A stretch of DNA of 42,912 nt from an uncultured Burkholderiales bacterium (GCA_903831655.1 CAIKYO010000156.1:1-42912), one strand, 5' to 3'; positions 20,440 to 29,682 are shown, numbered from the stretch's first letter. The notes: generated by a model not told the origin, from the letters alone. Program-made: numbers and translations.

Positions 20440-20862
20440 ATGACCGAATCTAAAAAAAACCTTCCCCATCCAACCGATTTGGTGGTTCACCAAAGTACGC
20501 GGCAGTTGGAGATCACCTTCTCGGATGCCTCTACTTTTAAGATTCCCTTTGAACTGATGAGGGTCTACAGCCCCTCTGCAGAAGTCCAAGGTCATGGCCC
20601 TGGTCAAGAGGTACTCCAAACGGGTAAGCGAGAGGTGGGCGTCCTTAATTTGGAGCCAGTGGGCAACTACGGCGTGAAGCCCGTGTTCAGTGATGGGCAC
20701 GATTCTGGAATATTCACCTGGGAGTACCTCTATCACTTGGGCTCCCATGAGGATCAATTGTGGGCTGAGTATCTAGAAAAACTACTTCAAGCCGGTGTTC
20801 AAAGGGATGACCCGATGGATAGCGCTATGACAGGGGGCGCTTGTTCAACACACGTTCACTGA
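20440..20862 (+). CDS. DUF971 (gamma-butyrobetaine hydroxylase N-terminal-like) protein
   Basis: A 140-residue stand-alone DUF971 domain. Family signatures are clear: LEITFSDASTFKIPFELMRVYSPSAEVQGHGPG in pieces, then VGNYGVKPVFSDGHDSGIFTWEYLYHLG. The fold is that of the N-terminal zinc-binding domain of gamma-butyrobetaine hydroxylase; its role alone is not established, with iron-sulfur protein assembly sometimes proposed. The C-terminus ends in GGACSTHVH, with a Cys and two His that could bind metal. In many betaproteobacteria it sits directly before ubiE; here about 3.3 kb intervenes. Confidence 0.88.
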   Translation: MTESKKNLPHPTDLVVHQSTRQLEITFSDASTFKIPFELMRVYSPSAEVQGHGPGQEVLQTGKREVGVLNLEPVGNYGVKPVFSDGHDSGIFTWEYLYHLGSHEDQLWAEYLEKLLQAGVQRDDPMDSAMTGGACSTHVH

Positions 20863-20965
20863 AGCGAAATGGTTCTCGCTCAAGGGATCCATTCTTGAAT
20901 CTTTGGTGCTAGCCTTTGAGTATTTTTAGAGTTTGGCTTTCGAGAAAATTCAGATCCTTTGTTGA

Positions 20966-21499
20966 TTAAGGTTTTGCCCACCGCCTGATTCTTGCGCGCA
21001 ATCTCCTTTTGTCTTCTTCTCCAATTGGCATGATGGGTATCTTCTCAAGCGCCTCCTCCGGCAAGAGATATCCATAACTTAAAAGTGCTGAACAAAATTC
21101 ACGATCTTTTTCCCTTCCAGCGGCAGCTTTAGATAAAAAGAGGTCGAGTATGTCTAAACAGTATCCGACGCGGTCGTTGGTTCTTATATTCTGTACCCTA
21201 TGAACTCGACTCATCCAGTCCCTAGGTAAAGGGGCTGTATCGGGCCCGACCCCTTGCGCATAGTAACCATGCGTTTCATGAAACCATGAACCCTATCCGA
21301 TTGAACCATCGATTTTGTCAGCCAAATCAGGTGATTGAAGCGGGTAAATGTCCGCCTCCATCGATACTGTAAAGATTCTTTCGGGGTTGGGTACAGCCCC
21401 AAGCAAGGACTGACTTCCGATAATGACAAATTCATACTGACCTGTGACTTCAGCGCTTGCTCTGATAATATGTTCTAGTTCTTCGCGTGTCATGCGCAT
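20966..21499 (-). pseudogene. DUF6036-like nucleotidyltransferase, interrupted by in-frame TAG
   Basis: Two minus-strand ORFs (21293-21499 and 20966-21214) lie in the same frame, separated by one TAG at 21293-21295 and 26 open codons. The joined protein reads GSIG-stop-GSWFHETHGYYAQGVGP and continues to RRWAKP. The first piece has a nucleotidyltransferase core (FVIIGSQSLLGAV, then EADIYPLQ). The second contains RVGYCLDILDLFLSKAAAGREKDREF, typical of DUF6036-type proteins. TAG most likely replaces GAG (Glu). Such proteins are often paired with an HTH protein in toxin-antitoxin-like loci, and an HTH gene lies 12 bases upstream here. The ORF-track entry 21211-21435 is a shadow frame. Full length would be 177 residues. 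Confidence 0.75.
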
Positions 21500-21511
21500 G
21501 CCTCTTGAGAC

Positions 21512-22192
21512 TCAAAGAGGCTTCATGCCATTTGATTCATTGCTAAGAATTACGCCTCGTTTAAGGCTACTTACTTGACTTAATATTTCTTGACGCTTTT
21601 TGTCCGGAAGTATGGTTACCAAAGGGGAGCTTTGTCTGAGTTGTTGAGCCCTTCGGGTTTGACTCAGCACCTTTCTCCATGAATGGTCTTTCAAAATTTT
21701 GTCCCACTCAATCCATAACTTTGCGCTGCGTTCATCTCCACGTTCAAGCCAATTCCTCAATGTTTTTTGAGCTTGCAAGAGCAATGAGGGATTGCCCTTG
21801 ACCAATTCAACGGCAACTTCATGTAAAGCTAAACTTTGGAGGTCTTGGAGCTTGTGCCCTGAACTGTCAGCTAAAACCTTGATTTGTACAACGGGTATGG
21901 GTTCAAGTGACTTTGTTCTAAGGGTGCCTTTGGTGGGGGGGTGCATGATCTCACCAGCCAAAAGCGCCAGTTCAGCGCTTATGCCTAAAACTGACATGAC
22001 TCGAATGTAAGCGCCAATAGAGGGTGAAGGTTCACCAGCCTCTACTGATCTCAGTGTATTGCGGGTTAGTTTTGCTCGCCGGGCCACTTCCACCGTTCCC
22101 AATCCTTGCGCTTTGCGCAAACTCTTAAGCCTGTTACCCAGTTGTAATAACAGTTGTCGTTCTAAAAGAGGGTGGATTGAAGAATCATTCAT
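21512..22192 (-). CDS. XRE-family HTH regulator, probable antitoxin/autorepressor
   Basis: A 226-residue protein with an N-terminal Cro/C1-type helix-turn-helix at about residues 17-70 (LRKAQGLGTVEVARRAKLTRNTLRSVEAGEPSPS in pieces, then YIRVMSVLGISAELALLAG). The C-terminal half (about 85-226) is a helical domain I do not recognise. The gene is followed after 12 bases by the broken nucleotidyltransferase gene and is probably co-transcribed with it. Its start codon sits two bases from a 20-bp perfect inverted repeat, which strongly suggests that the protein binds there and represses its own operon. The ATG at 22192 has no strong ribosome binding site. The local DNA is somewhat richer in A/T than the flanking ubi genes. 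Confidence 0.75.
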   Translation of the reverse strand: MNDSSIHPLLERQLLLQLGNRLKSLRKAQGLGTVEVARRAKLTRNTLRSVEAGEPSPSIGAYIRVMSVLGISAELALLAGEIMHPPTKGTLRTKSLEPIPVVQIKVLADSSGHKLQDLQSLALHEVAVELVKGNPSLLLQAQKTLRNWLERGDERSAKLWIEWDKILKDHSWRKVLSQTRRAQQLRQSSPLVTILPDKKRQEILSQVSSLKRGVILSNESNGMKPL

Positions 22193-22193
22193 G

Positions 22194-22242
22194 TGATCAA
22201 TATTTTAACCAAAAAACAAATATTTGGTTAAAATATTGATCA
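22194..22242. promoter_or_regulatory. 20-bp perfect inverted-repeat operator upstream of the HTH gene
   Basis: The left arm TGATCAATATTTTAACCAAA (22194-22213) and right arm TTTGGTTAAAATATTGATCA (22223-22242) are exact reverse complements with a 9-base spacer (AAACAAATA). The site covers the likely promoter and start region of the HTH gene. A smaller perfect palindrome, CAAATATTTG, lies at 22217-22226. This is a strong candidate operator for the XRE protein. No poly-T tract follows, so a terminator is unlikely. Confidence 0.8.
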
Positions 22243-22257
22243 ATAATTTTGAATCAA
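22230..22257 (-). promoter_or_regulatory. Candidate promoter of the HTH-nucleotidyltransferase operon
   Basis: On the minus strand TTGATT (22252-22257) is followed after 16 bases by TATTTT (22230-22235). The -10 lies inside the promoter-distal arm of the inverted repeat, so a bound repressor would block it. Confidence 0.4.
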
Positions 22258-22538
22258 TTGTATGAATTTGGAAACTCAAATGCTTCATGACTTGCTGACA
22301 ACCACCCAGGGTAAAGAGTAGATGAGAAGCCAGTAAAGTGGCCTTAATTGCATCTCTTCAATGACTTCCCCTTCATAGACCTAAAACACATTTTGTGTTG
22401 TCGAGTCGTTGTAATTGGGCCAAATCAATTCCAATCGGAAAAGGGTAGAGTCATTGATTGAGCATTTAATTTGGATCAATTGAAAGATTCAAATTGAATG
22501 GTACCCTGTCAACTACCATCATGATGAGCGAATAAACC
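22243..22538. other. Gene-free stretch before the RNB gene
   Basis: About 300 AT-leaning bases between the divergent HTH and RNB genes. No convincing small ORF is seen. A short hairpin, AACACA-ttt-TGTGTT, lies at 22385-22399. The promoter of the RNB gene must be here, but no clear -10/-35 pair stands out. Confidence 0.4.
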
Positions 22539-24011
22539 ATGGCTTCACACAAAAAATTTACAAAAGAAGACTTGGCACTTTTGTCCACTCAAGTTTTGCT
22601 TGAAAGAGGACTCAATCCAAACATTTCCAAAGAAGCACTTGAGCAATTGGAGAGCATCGGACAAGCGGCCATGGAGACGGGCCCAGGCATTCAAGATCTC
22701 CGAGATCTGCTTTGGTGCAGCATCGACAACGACGATTCTATGGATTTGGATCAGTTAACGGTCGCCATTCCTGGACAAGATCGAAGCATGAGGCTATTGG
22801 TGGCCGTGGCCGATGTGGACGCCCTTGTGAAAAAAGGGTCGCCATTGGACATTCATGCTCAATTCAACACCACCTCTGTCTATACCTCGGCTCGCATTTT
22901 TCCCATGTTGCCGGAAAAGCTCTCCACCAACCTCACCTCTTTGAACCCAGGTGTGGATCGCATGGCCATTGTGTGCGACATGAGCTTTGGCGAAGACGGT
23001 GAACTAAGGGGCTCCGATATTTACCGCGCCTGTGTTCACAACCAATGCAAATTGGCGTACGACGCCGTCTCAGACTGGTTGATCTCAAAAGGGCCGCTCC
23101 CAAGTGCTGCCAAGCACGTGCACGGGATGGATGAGCAACTCAGGATTCAAGACCGCTTGGCGCAAAAGTTACGAGCCAAACGATATGCCAACGGCTCGTT
23201 GGAGTTTGAGAGTTTTCAGCCCATTGCACAGTTCGATCAAGAACAAATCACAGGGCTGACGCTGCAACCCCATAACCGAGCTCGTCAATTGATTGAGGAG
23301 TTCATGATCGAGGCCAACGGTTGCATGTCGCGCTTTTTAGCTGAGCACACCAGGTCTTCTCTCAGGCGTGTGGTGCGATCTCCTGAGAAATGGATGCGCA
23401 TTGTTGAGGTGGCCTCCCACTACGGTGTGACGCTGCCTATGCAAGCAGACTCCAAAGCGCTTGAGCTTTTTTTGGCACATCAGCACAAGGTCGATCCGTT
23501 GAGATTTCCCGATCTCTCCTTGGTGATCGTGAAATTGATGGGCCGAGGTGAATACGTGGTGGAGCAAAATGCAAAGCATCCCATTGGTCACTTTGGTCTC
23601 GCGGTGAGGGACTACACGCATTCAACCGCCCCCAACCGCCGCTATCCAGACATCATTACCTTAAGGCAAGTCAAGGCCATCTTGGGGGGGGAGCCTTCCC
23701 CCTACAGCCACGCTGAGCTTGAGAGCTTGGCGCTTCATTGCACCCAGCAAGAGGATGCAGCTCAAAAAGCCGAGAGACAGATGCGCAAGTCCGATGCCGC
23801 TTTGCTTTTGGGCTCCCGATTGGGTCAGTACTTTGATGCGCTCGTGACAGGTCTCAACGTCAAGGGCTCTTGGGTTCGAGTCATTGAGCCTCCCGCTGAA
23901 GGACGTTTGATTGGCGTGCTCCCAGCGCTTAGGGTGGGTCAAAAAGTAAGGGTGAAACTCACCAGCACCGATGTATTGAAGGGCTTCATTGACTTTGCGC
24001 TCACGCGCTAG
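22539..24011 (+). CDS. RNase II/R-family (RNB domain) exoribonuclease, compact form
   Basis: A 490-residue protein built around the RNB catalytic domain, which degrades RNA 3' to 5'. The metal-binding segment is CSIDNDDSMDLDQ (about residues 62-74), matching the D-x5-D-x-D part of the RNase II site. The fourth Asp of the classical site is Gln here. HFGLAVRDYTHSTAPNRRYPD (in pieces) is the conserved C-terminal RNB signature with the catalytic Arg. The N-terminal cold-shock domains of RNase R/II are missing. Only a short S1/OB-like end remains (GRLIGVLPALRVGQKVRVKL). It lies between the HTH locus and ubiE, in the block that separates DUF971 from ubiE. ATG 22539 is the only sensible start. Confidence 0.82.
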   Translation: MASHKKFTKEDLALLSTQVLLERGLNPNISKEALEQLESIGQAAMETGPGIQDLRDLLWCSIDNDDSMDLDQLTVAIPGQDRSMRLLVAVADVDALVKKGSPLDIHAQFNTTSVYTSARIFPMLPEKLSTNLTSLNPGVDRMAIVCDMSFGEDGELRGSDIYRACVHNQCKLAYDAVSDWLISKGPLPSAAKHVHGMDEQLRIQDRLAQKLRAKRYANGSLEFESFQPIAQFDQEQITGLTLQPHNRARQLIEEFMIEANGCMSRFLAEHTRSSLRRVVRSPEKWMRIVEVASHYGVTLPMQADSKALELFLAHQHKVDPLRFPDLSLVIVKLMGRGEYVVEQNAKHPIGHFGLAVRDYTHSTAPNRRYPDIITLRQVKAILGGEPSPYSHAELESLALHCTQQEDAAQKAERQMRKSDAALLLGSRLGQYFDALVTGLNVKGSWVRVIEPPAEGRLIGVLPALRVGQKVRVKLTSTDVLKGFIDFALTR

Positions 24012-24036
24012 GGTGATCCAGGTTTGTGTGAAGTTC

Positions 24037-24050
24037 AGACCCCGGGGTCT
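24037..24050 (+). terminator. Possible weak terminator after the RNB gene
   Basis: AGACCCCGGGGTCT is a perfect 14-base palindrome, 25 bases after the RNB stop, which can fold as a 5-bp stem with a CCGG loop. TTGAATTT follows. The stem is short, so this is a weak call. Confidence 0.35.
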
Positions 24051-24136
24051 TTGAATTTAGTGGAATTCCCAACGCCAAATCACCGAATTGTTGAGCCCAA
24101 CTCAAGCCCCTCTCAAAAAACCATTAACATGAAGTC

Positions 24137-24868
24137 ATGAGTAAAACACACTTTGGTTTTCAAGAGGTTGATGAGTCAGAAAAGCAAGCCCGCGTGCGGT
24201 CGGTTTTTGATTCAGTGGCCTCCAACTACGATGTCATGAACGACTTGATGTCCGTTGGCTTGCACCGCTTGTGGAAGCGCTACACGGTGCTGGTCGCTGA
24301 CCTCTCTTTGGGCATGCGGGTGCTCGATATCGCGGGTGGTACCGGGGACTTGGGGCTGGCTTTTTCTAAAAAAGTGGGCTCGACGGGCATGGTCGTTCAC
24401 ACCGACATCAACGAAGAGATGCTCAAAACCGGTAGAGACCGATTGGTTGACTTGAATGTGGTGCTCCCCACTTTGGTGTGTGACGCAGAAAAACTCCCCT
24501 TCAAAGATGCCTCTTTTGACCGAGTGAGCGTGGCCTTTGGTCTTAGAAACATGACGCACAAAGAGATTGCTTTGAAGGAGATGTGTCGGGTCTTAAAGCC
24601 GGGCGGCAAACTCCTCATTTTGGAGTTCTCCAAGGTGGCTGCACCCTTGCAAAAGGCCTACGACTGGTACTCATTTAACGTGCTCCCCAAGCTTGGAAAG
24701 TTCATTGCCAAGGACGAGGACAGTTACCGTTATTTGGCCGAGTCAATTCGCATGCATCCTGACCAAGACACGCTCAAACAAATGGTCAAGGAGGCTGGGT
24801 TTGGGCACGTCGATGTTCACAATTTAAGCGCTGGTGTTGTTGCACTTCACGTAGGGATCAAATGCTGA
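24137..24868 (+). CDS. ubiE: Demethylmenaquinone/2-polyprenyl-6-methoxy-1,4-benzoquinol C-methyltransferase
   Basis: UbiE C-methylates the quinone ring late in ubiquinone (and, where present, menaquinone) synthesis. The 243-residue protein has the family start [34 protein letters not shown] (in pieces). SAM motif I is [14 protein letters not shown] (about 63-76), and [21 protein letters not shown] and [12 protein letters not shown] follow. It overlaps the next gene by 7 bases, indicating coupled translation. It heads the ubiE-Tim44-ubiJ-ubiB set. Confidence 0.96.
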   Translation: MSKTHFGFQEVDESEKQARVRSVFDSVASNYDVMNDLMSVGLHRLWKRYTVLVADLSLGMRVLDIAGGTGDLGLAFSKKVGSTGMVVHTDINEEMLKTGRDRLVDLNVVLPTLVCDAEKLPFKDASFDRVSVAFGLRNMTHKEIALKEMCRVLKPGGKLLILEFSKVAAPLQKAYDWYSFNVLPKLGKFIAKDEDSYRYLAESIRMHPDQDTLKQMVKEAGFGHVDVHNLSAGVVALHVGIKC

Positions 24869-25800
24869 GAGCCTACACATCAAGAGGTTGGAGCTTCTTT
24901 TTTGCAGGATTTGGCTTGATCTCCAGCACCTGGGCCCAAGCCTTGGAAGCCCAAACGCCAGATGCATTCAACTGGTTTGCCTTTCTGATCATTTCAGGGG
25001 TCGTGATTGCCTTTTTTGCGGGCTTTTGGTTTCGTCGTCACAGAGCCAAACAACTCTCATCGGGTTACGCCAAACAAGCCATGACGGTGACTTGGAGCAA
25101 GTCTGACTCCAGCTCTTTGCCCCAATACAACCCCAAAAACGTAGGCAACGATGCATCGGCCAGGCCTTGGGAGGGCGCAAGCTTTGAGTTGCGTTCAAGC
25201 TCCCCTGAGGGCTCAGTTCCTGAGCCCAGCAATTACTCAAGATTTGACAGCCATTTGGTCAAGCCTTTGCAAGTCAAGATGCCCAATTTTGTGCCTCACC
25301 TGAGCAGCTCAGAGGGTCAAATGCCCGTTGACCCCTCAGCTCTTCACAACAAGACCTTTGCCAACACCCCGTGGGTAAGAGCTCATGGGGCGCCAAACAT
25401 TGACCGAGCTCAATTTTTGGTCATGGCGAAATCACATTTCCTCTCACTACAAGAGGCCTGGGATCACCACGATTTAAGCCGTGTCCATGAGTTTTTAAGC
25501 GAAGAGATGTTTACCCAAGTTCAGTTGCAAGTTCAAGCGTTGGGTCAAGCTCAGCCCAATGCAATGACGAGCTCAGAGGTCCTTTGGCTTGAAGCCCAGT
25601 GGATGGGCTTGGATACCCGGGAGGACGATCTCTTGGCCAATGTGGAGCTGTCTGGCATGGTGAGAGAGGGCTTGAATGCGAGTCCCACGCCATTCAGGGA
25701 GATTTGGACTTGGAAGCTCTTGAGTGCTTCCGGTGAGACCCCTCAAGACACGGGACTGGGGCGATGGGTGGTGTGTGGCTTGGAGGCCCTGCAGTCCTAG
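24862..25800 (+). CDS. Tim44-domain membrane protein
   Basis: A 312-residue protein. One N-terminal hydrophobic stretch ([18 protein letters not shown]) looks like a signal peptide. A second ([21 protein letters not shown], about 37-57) is a membrane anchor followed by RRHRAK. A long low-complexity linker leads to a C-terminal Tim44/TIM22-like domain ([29 protein letters not shown] in pieces). Tim44-like proteins of this kind regularly lie between ubiE and ubiJ in betaproteobacteria. Their role there is unproven. The start overlaps the ubiE stop. Confidence 0.82.
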   Translation: MLRAYTSRGWSFFFAGFGLISSTWAQALEAQTPDAFNWFAFLIISGVVIAFFAGFWFRRHRAKQLSSGYAKQAMTVTWSKSDSSSLPQYNPKNVGNDASARPWEGASFELRSSSPEGSVPEPSNYSRFDSHLVKPLQVKMPNFVPHLSSSEGQMPVDPSALHNKTFANTPWVRAHGAPNIDRAQFLVMAKSHFLSLQEAWDHHDLSRVHEFLSEEMFTQVQLQVQALGQAQPNAMTSSEVLWLEAQWMGLDTREDDLLANVELSGMVREGLNASPTPFREIWTWKLLSASGETPQDTGLGRWVVCGLEALQS

Positions 25801-25921
25801 AGGTGAGTGAACTGCGCAAATGGGTTCTTTGGTAGCCAGTTCCTTTGGGAACCCCTTGGTCTCACGTATGATGTGGGTTTAGCAACCCAAAGGGGGTTGA
25901 TCAACCAGAGGGTTCAAAACC

Positions 25922-26524
25922 ATGTTGGATTGGATTTACCAAGGACTCGTTCGCATCGAGCGCGAATTCACAAAAATCGAACCACCCAGTTGGCTCGTGC
26001 GCGAGGGCTTGTCTCGCGCGGTTTTGTTCATCAATCACGTGCTCTTGCAAGAACCCGAAGCCATGGCTCGCATCAAGCGCCAAAAGGGTAAAACCATTCA
26101 TTTGAGTTGGGCCAAGTTGGAGTGGCGTCTTGTCTTGACGCCCGCGGGCTTGGTGGAGTCCCTTTGGACTCCTCAAGATTCAGTAGCGCATTCAGAGGTT
26201 TTAACTAAAGCGGCAGACTTGCGCATCGTTTGCTTGGACGACTCCATGGTGTCCATTTTGAACACATGGAGATTGGGTGAAAAACCACCCCTTCGCATTG
26301 AAGGCGATGTTCAGTTGGCGGCCGAAGTCAATTGGCTTCTCTCCAATGTCAACTGGGACTATGAGGAAGATCTCTCCAAGGTGATTGGAGATGTCAACGC
26401 TTACCACGTGGCGCGCACGATCAAAGCGATTCAAAACGCTTTGGGTCAATTTGCGCAAAAGGCACGGGCTTGGACGGGGGGCTCAAAAGAGCGCCATCAC
26501 CCAGAGCATGGGGTGGGTGTTTGA
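25922..26524 (+). CDS. ubiJ: Ubiquinone biosynthesis accessory factor UbiJ (SCP2 type)
   Basis: A 200-residue protein of the UbiJ type, whose SCP2 lipid-binding domain helps hold quinone intermediates in the soluble Ubi complex. [32 protein letters not shown] (in pieces) and the later [34 protein letters not shown] (in pieces) match the family. A basic, low-complexity tail ends the protein. The TGA stop overlaps the ubiB ATG by one base (TGATG), so the two are translationally coupled. About 120 bases precede it; they contain only short palindromes (GGTTGATCAACC at 25895-25906). Confidence 0.88.
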   Translation: MLDWIYQGLVRIEREFTKIEPPSWLVREGLSRAVLFINHVLLQEPEAMARIKRQKGKTIHLSWAKLEWRLVLTPAGLVESLWTPQDSVAHSEVLTKAADLRIVCLDDSMVSILNTWRLGEKPPLRIEGDVQLAAEVNWLLSNVNWDYEEDLSKVIGDVNAYHVARTIKAIQNALGQFAQKARAWTGGSKERHHPEHGVGV

Positions 26525-28086
26525 TGAGCCGTTTTTACCGGGGTTTCTTTATTTTTTGGATCGTCTGGGAGCATGGCCTGGATGATTTGGTGCTCTCCAA
26601 CGTTCGCCAACCTTGGCTTCAATCGATTGGACGATTTTTAAGATTCAGACGCGATCTCTCTAGTCCCAGAGGCGTCAGACTCAGAGAGGCCTTGGAGAGA
26701 CTGGGTCCTATTTTTGTGAAATTTGGTCAAGTGCTCTCCACCAGGAGAGATCTCTTGCCTCAAGACATTGCACTGGAATTGGCCAAACTCCAAGACCGAG
26801 TGCCGCCCTTTGCCTCCGAGGTGGCTGTCGCCACCATAGAGCGTGCATTTGGTAAACCGGTAGGGGAGATTTTTTCTCACTTCGAGCATGAGCCCGTTGC
26901 AAGCGCATCCATTGCACAAGTTCATTTTGCAAGAATGAAAAACAAAGAGGGCCAAGATGTTGAGGTCGCCGTTAAGGTGATTCGACCCAACATGAAGCAG
27001 GTGATTGAAAAAGACCTCGCTTTGATGAGAACCATGGCCAAGTGGCTTGAGCGTTTGAGTCAAGACGGCAGACGCTTAAAGCCCATCGAGGTGGTGGCGG
27101 AGTTTGATAAATACCTCCACGATGAGCTCGACTTGGTGCGAGAGGCGGCCAATGCCGCTCAACTCAGGCGCAACATGCAAGGTCTCAATTTGGTACTGAT
27201 TCCAGAGATGTATTGGGACTATTGTCACCAAGAGGTGATTGTGATGGAGCGCATGAATGGTGTGCCCATCAGTCAGGTCGAGCAGCTCAAGAGTGCGGGC
27301 GTGGACATCAAAAAGTTGGCCCGCGACGGAGTCACACTCTTTTTTACACAGGTCTTTCGCGATGGCTTTTTTCACGCCGACATGCACCCTGGAAACATTC
27401 AAGTGAGTCTGGAGCCGGAGAGCTTTGGGCGTTATGTCTCACTTGACTTTGGCATTGTGGGCACACTCACCGAGTTTGATAAAGAGTACTTGGCTCAAAA
27501 CTTCACCGCTTTTTTTAGGCGTGATTACAAACGGGTGGCCGAACTTCATGTGGAGTCCGGCTGGGTTCCTCCCAAGACTCGCATTGACGAGTTGGAAGGT
27601 GCCATTAGAACTGTGTGTGAGCCGTATTTCGATCGCCCTTTGAAGGAGATTTCACTGGGCATGGTGCTCATGAGGCTCTTTCAAACGTCCAGAAGGTTTG
27701 ATGTTGAAATTCAGCCTCAGTTGGTCCTCCTTCAAAAAACACTCCTCAACATCGAGGGCTTGGGCCGAGAGCTCGACCCCGATTTGGATTTGTGGAGCAC
27801 GGCCAAGCCATTCCTTGAAAAATGGATGATTGATCAAATGGGTCCCAAAAAACTCTGGGAACAATTGAAGTCTGAGGCCCCACGCTACGCCAAGCTCATA
27901 CCGGAGTTGCCCCGCTTGGTGCACGACTATTTGCACGTGCCCCGCTCTGCGGGCCTAAACGAAGAGGTGCTCAAACTGCTTCAAGAAAGTCGCCAAACCC
28001 AGCGTACCCTCATGCGCATCATTTGGATTGGATTTGGTTTTGTGCTTGGTTTGGTGGTGATGCAGTGGATCACTCAAGTCGGTTGA
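26524..28086 (+). CDS. ubiB: Ubiquinone biosynthesis regulatory protein kinase-like UbiB
   Basis: A 520-residue atypical kinase/ATPase needed for ubiquinone synthesis. Family features are present: the KxGQ motif in [19 protein letters not shown], the Ala-rich replacement of the P-loop ([11 protein letters not shown]), the lysine strand [22 protein letters not shown], and the metal-binding LDFGIVG. A C-terminal membrane helix ([18 protein letters not shown]) anchors it to the inner membrane. The ORF track begins 18 residues upstream; the ATG overlapping the ubiJ stop gives the family N-terminus [14 protein letters not shown]. Confidence 0.95.
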   Translation: MSRFYRGFFIFWIVWEHGLDDLVLSNVRQPWLQSIGRFLRFRRDLSSPRGVRLREALERLGPIFVKFGQVLSTRRDLLPQDIALELAKLQDRVPPFASEVAVATIERAFGKPVGEIFSHFEHEPVASASIAQVHFARMKNKEGQDVEVAVKVIRPNMKQVIEKDLALMRTMAKWLERLSQDGRRLKPIEVVAEFDKYLHDELDLVREAANAAQLRRNMQGLNLVLIPEMYWDYCHQEVIVMERMNGVPISQVEQLKSAGVDIKKLARDGVTLFFTQVFRDGFFHADMHPGNIQVSLEPESFGRYVSLDFGIVGTLTEFDKEYLAQNFTAFFRRDYKRVAELHVESGWVPPKTRIDELEGAIRTVCEPYFDRPLKEISLGMVLMRLFQTSRRFDVEIQPQLVLLQKTLLNIEGLGRELDPDLDLWSTAKPFLEKWMIDQMGPKKLWEQLKSEAPRYAKLIPELPRLVHDYLHVPRSAGLNEEVLKLLQESRQTQRTLMRIIWIGFGFVLGLVVMQWITQVG

Positions 28087-28132
28087 TGCAACCAAGCCTT
28101 TGAGGCTTGAATTCATAAAAAAAGGAATTGAG

Positions 28133-29593
28133 ATGTTGTTGGGTTTGGTCTTTGCTTATTTGCTCGTCACCATTGCCATTGGATTGGTTGCAGCAAAAAG
28201 AGTCAAGAATTCTTCTGACTATGCCATTGCAGGGCGCAATTTGCCCATCGCCATGATCATCACCACCACCTTTGCCACTTGGTTTGGCTCCGAGACGGTG
28301 CTGGGCATCCCTGCCAAATTCGTCAATTCGGGACTCAATGGCGTGGTGGAGGATCCCTTTGGTGCAGGCATTTGTTTGATACTGGTGGGTTTGTTCTTTG
28401 CTGGCAAGCTCTACAAAATGACCCTGCTCACCATTGCCGACTATTACCGTGAGAGATTTGGTAAACACGTGGAAGTGGTTTGCACAGTGATCATCATGAT
28501 CAGTTACTTGGGCTGGGTCTCGGCCCAAGTGAGTGCTTTGGGTCTGGTCTTCAACGTGCTGAGCGATGGAGGGATTTCAATCTCCCTAGGCATGTGCATT
28601 GGCGTGGTGTCGATTTTGGCCTACACACTCTTTGGGGGGATGTGGTCAGTTGCCATCACAGACTTCATGCAAATGATCATCTTGGTGGTGGGTTTGGCGA
28701 CCCTGGCGGTGTTCTCGGCCCACCAAGCCGGCGGATTTGAGCCTGTCCTCCATTTGGCTGTCAGCAAGAATATGTTTCACTTTTGGCCAGATGCCAATGC
28801 GCACGATGTGATGTTCTTCATCGCTTCTGCGCTCACGATCATGCTGGGCTCTATACCCCAGCAAGACGTCTTCCAGCGCGTGATGTCGGCCAACAATGTG
28901 AGCTCGGCCACACGTGGCCCTGTCATTGGAGGCGTGTTCTACATGCTCTTCGCTTTTGTGCCCATGTTTTTGGTGGTGAGTGCGATGATCATCATGCCCG
29001 AGGAGGCCATCAAGCTGATCACCGAAGACCCTCAGCGCGTGTTGCCCACACTGGTGATGGACAAGATGCCATTTGCCATGCAAGTGGTGTTTTTTGGAGC
29101 GCTGCTCTCGGCCATCAAGTCCACCGCCTCTGCCACCCTTTTGGCGCCGAGTGTCACTTTTACGGAGAACATTTGGCGCCAGTTTCACCCCCACATGAGC
29201 GATCGCCAAGAGCTCAAAGCCATGCGTTTGACGGTCTTGTGCTTCAGTGCCGTGGTGCTCCTTTATGCCATTTCCATGCAGGGCACGAGCATTTATGAGA
29301 TGGTCTCTGGCGCTTACCAAGTGCCACTTGTGGGCGCTTTCGTTCCCTTGGCAGCGGGTCTTTATTGGAAAAGGGCCACCACGCAAGGGGCCGTGCTTTC
29401 GATCTCACTGGGCCTACTCACCTGGTTGGTGCTCTTGGCCACGCCCTTGGGAGAGGACTTCCCGCCTCAATTGGCGGGCCTCTTGGCCTCCATGGTGGGC
29501 ATGCTCTTGGGCTCCTTGGGCCCGCAGATCATGAAGAACACCCAAAGCTCGCACCGTTACCACCCGGGTATGGAGCCCAAAGAGGGTAGATAA
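28133..29593 (+). CDS. Sodium:solute symporter family transporter
   Basis: A 486-residue protein with about 13 membrane helices, typical of the SSS family. The N-terminus runs GLVFAYLLVTIAIGLVAA, then SSDYAIAGRNLP and FATWFGSETVLGIPAKF, the conserved SSS region. SAIKSTASATLLAPSVTFTENIW is near the site of the family's sodium-contact helix 8. The substrate cannot be told; proline, pantothenate and carboxylates are all within the family. I start at ATG 28133, with AAAGGAA 6 bases upstream, rather than the TTG at 28100. It follows ubiB by 46 bases; the pair recurs in Burkholderiales, though no functional link to quinones is known. Confidence 0.88.
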   Translation: MLLGLVFAYLLVTIAIGLVAAKRVKNSSDYAIAGRNLPIAMIITTTFATWFGSETVLGIPAKFVNSGLNGVVEDPFGAGICLILVGLFFAGKLYKMTLLTIADYYRERFGKHVEVVCTVIIMISYLGWVSAQVSALGLVFNVLSDGGISISLGMCIGVVSILAYTLFGGMWSVAITDFMQMIILVVGLATLAVFSAHQAGGFEPVLHLAVSKNMFHFWPDANAHDVMFFIASALTIMLGSIPQQDVFQRVMSANNVSSATRGPVIGGVFYMLFAFVPMFLVVSAMIIMPEEAIKLITEDPQRVLPTLVMDKMPFAMQVVFFGALLSAIKSTASATLLAPSVTFTENIWRQFHPHMSDRQELKAMRLTVLCFSAVVLLYAISMQGTSIYEMVSGAYQVPLVGAFVPLAAGLYWKRATTQGAVLSISLGLLTWLVLLATPLGEDFPPQLAGLLASMVGMLLGSLGPQIMKNTQSSHRYHPGMEPKEGR

Positions 29594-29653
29594 ATTTGCT
29601 TACGACCGCTAGGGTCATTGTGCTCCCAAACGCTTGGAGGACGGGGCTTGGAG

Positions 29654-29682
29654 TGGCCAAATAGGGGCTGTGGCACTATAAT
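29654..29682 (+). promoter_or_regulatory. Promoter upstream of the FmdB-DUF502-aspS set
   Basis: TATAAT (29677-29682) has TGGCCA (four of six to consensus) 17 bases upstream at 29654-29659. It lies 28 bases before the zinc-ribbon gene start. Confidence 0.55.

Noticed and set aside
21211-21435. A 74-residue minus-strand ORF bridging the broken nucleotidyltransferase
   Set aside because: It is in a different frame. The family sequence continues in the frame of the flanking ORFs, interrupted only by TAG, so no frameshift is needed.
28646-29386. A 246-residue minus-strand ORF inside the symporter gene
   Set aside because: It is His- and Gly-rich with no motifs and lies opposite a clear membrane transporter. 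It is a typical antisense shadow.
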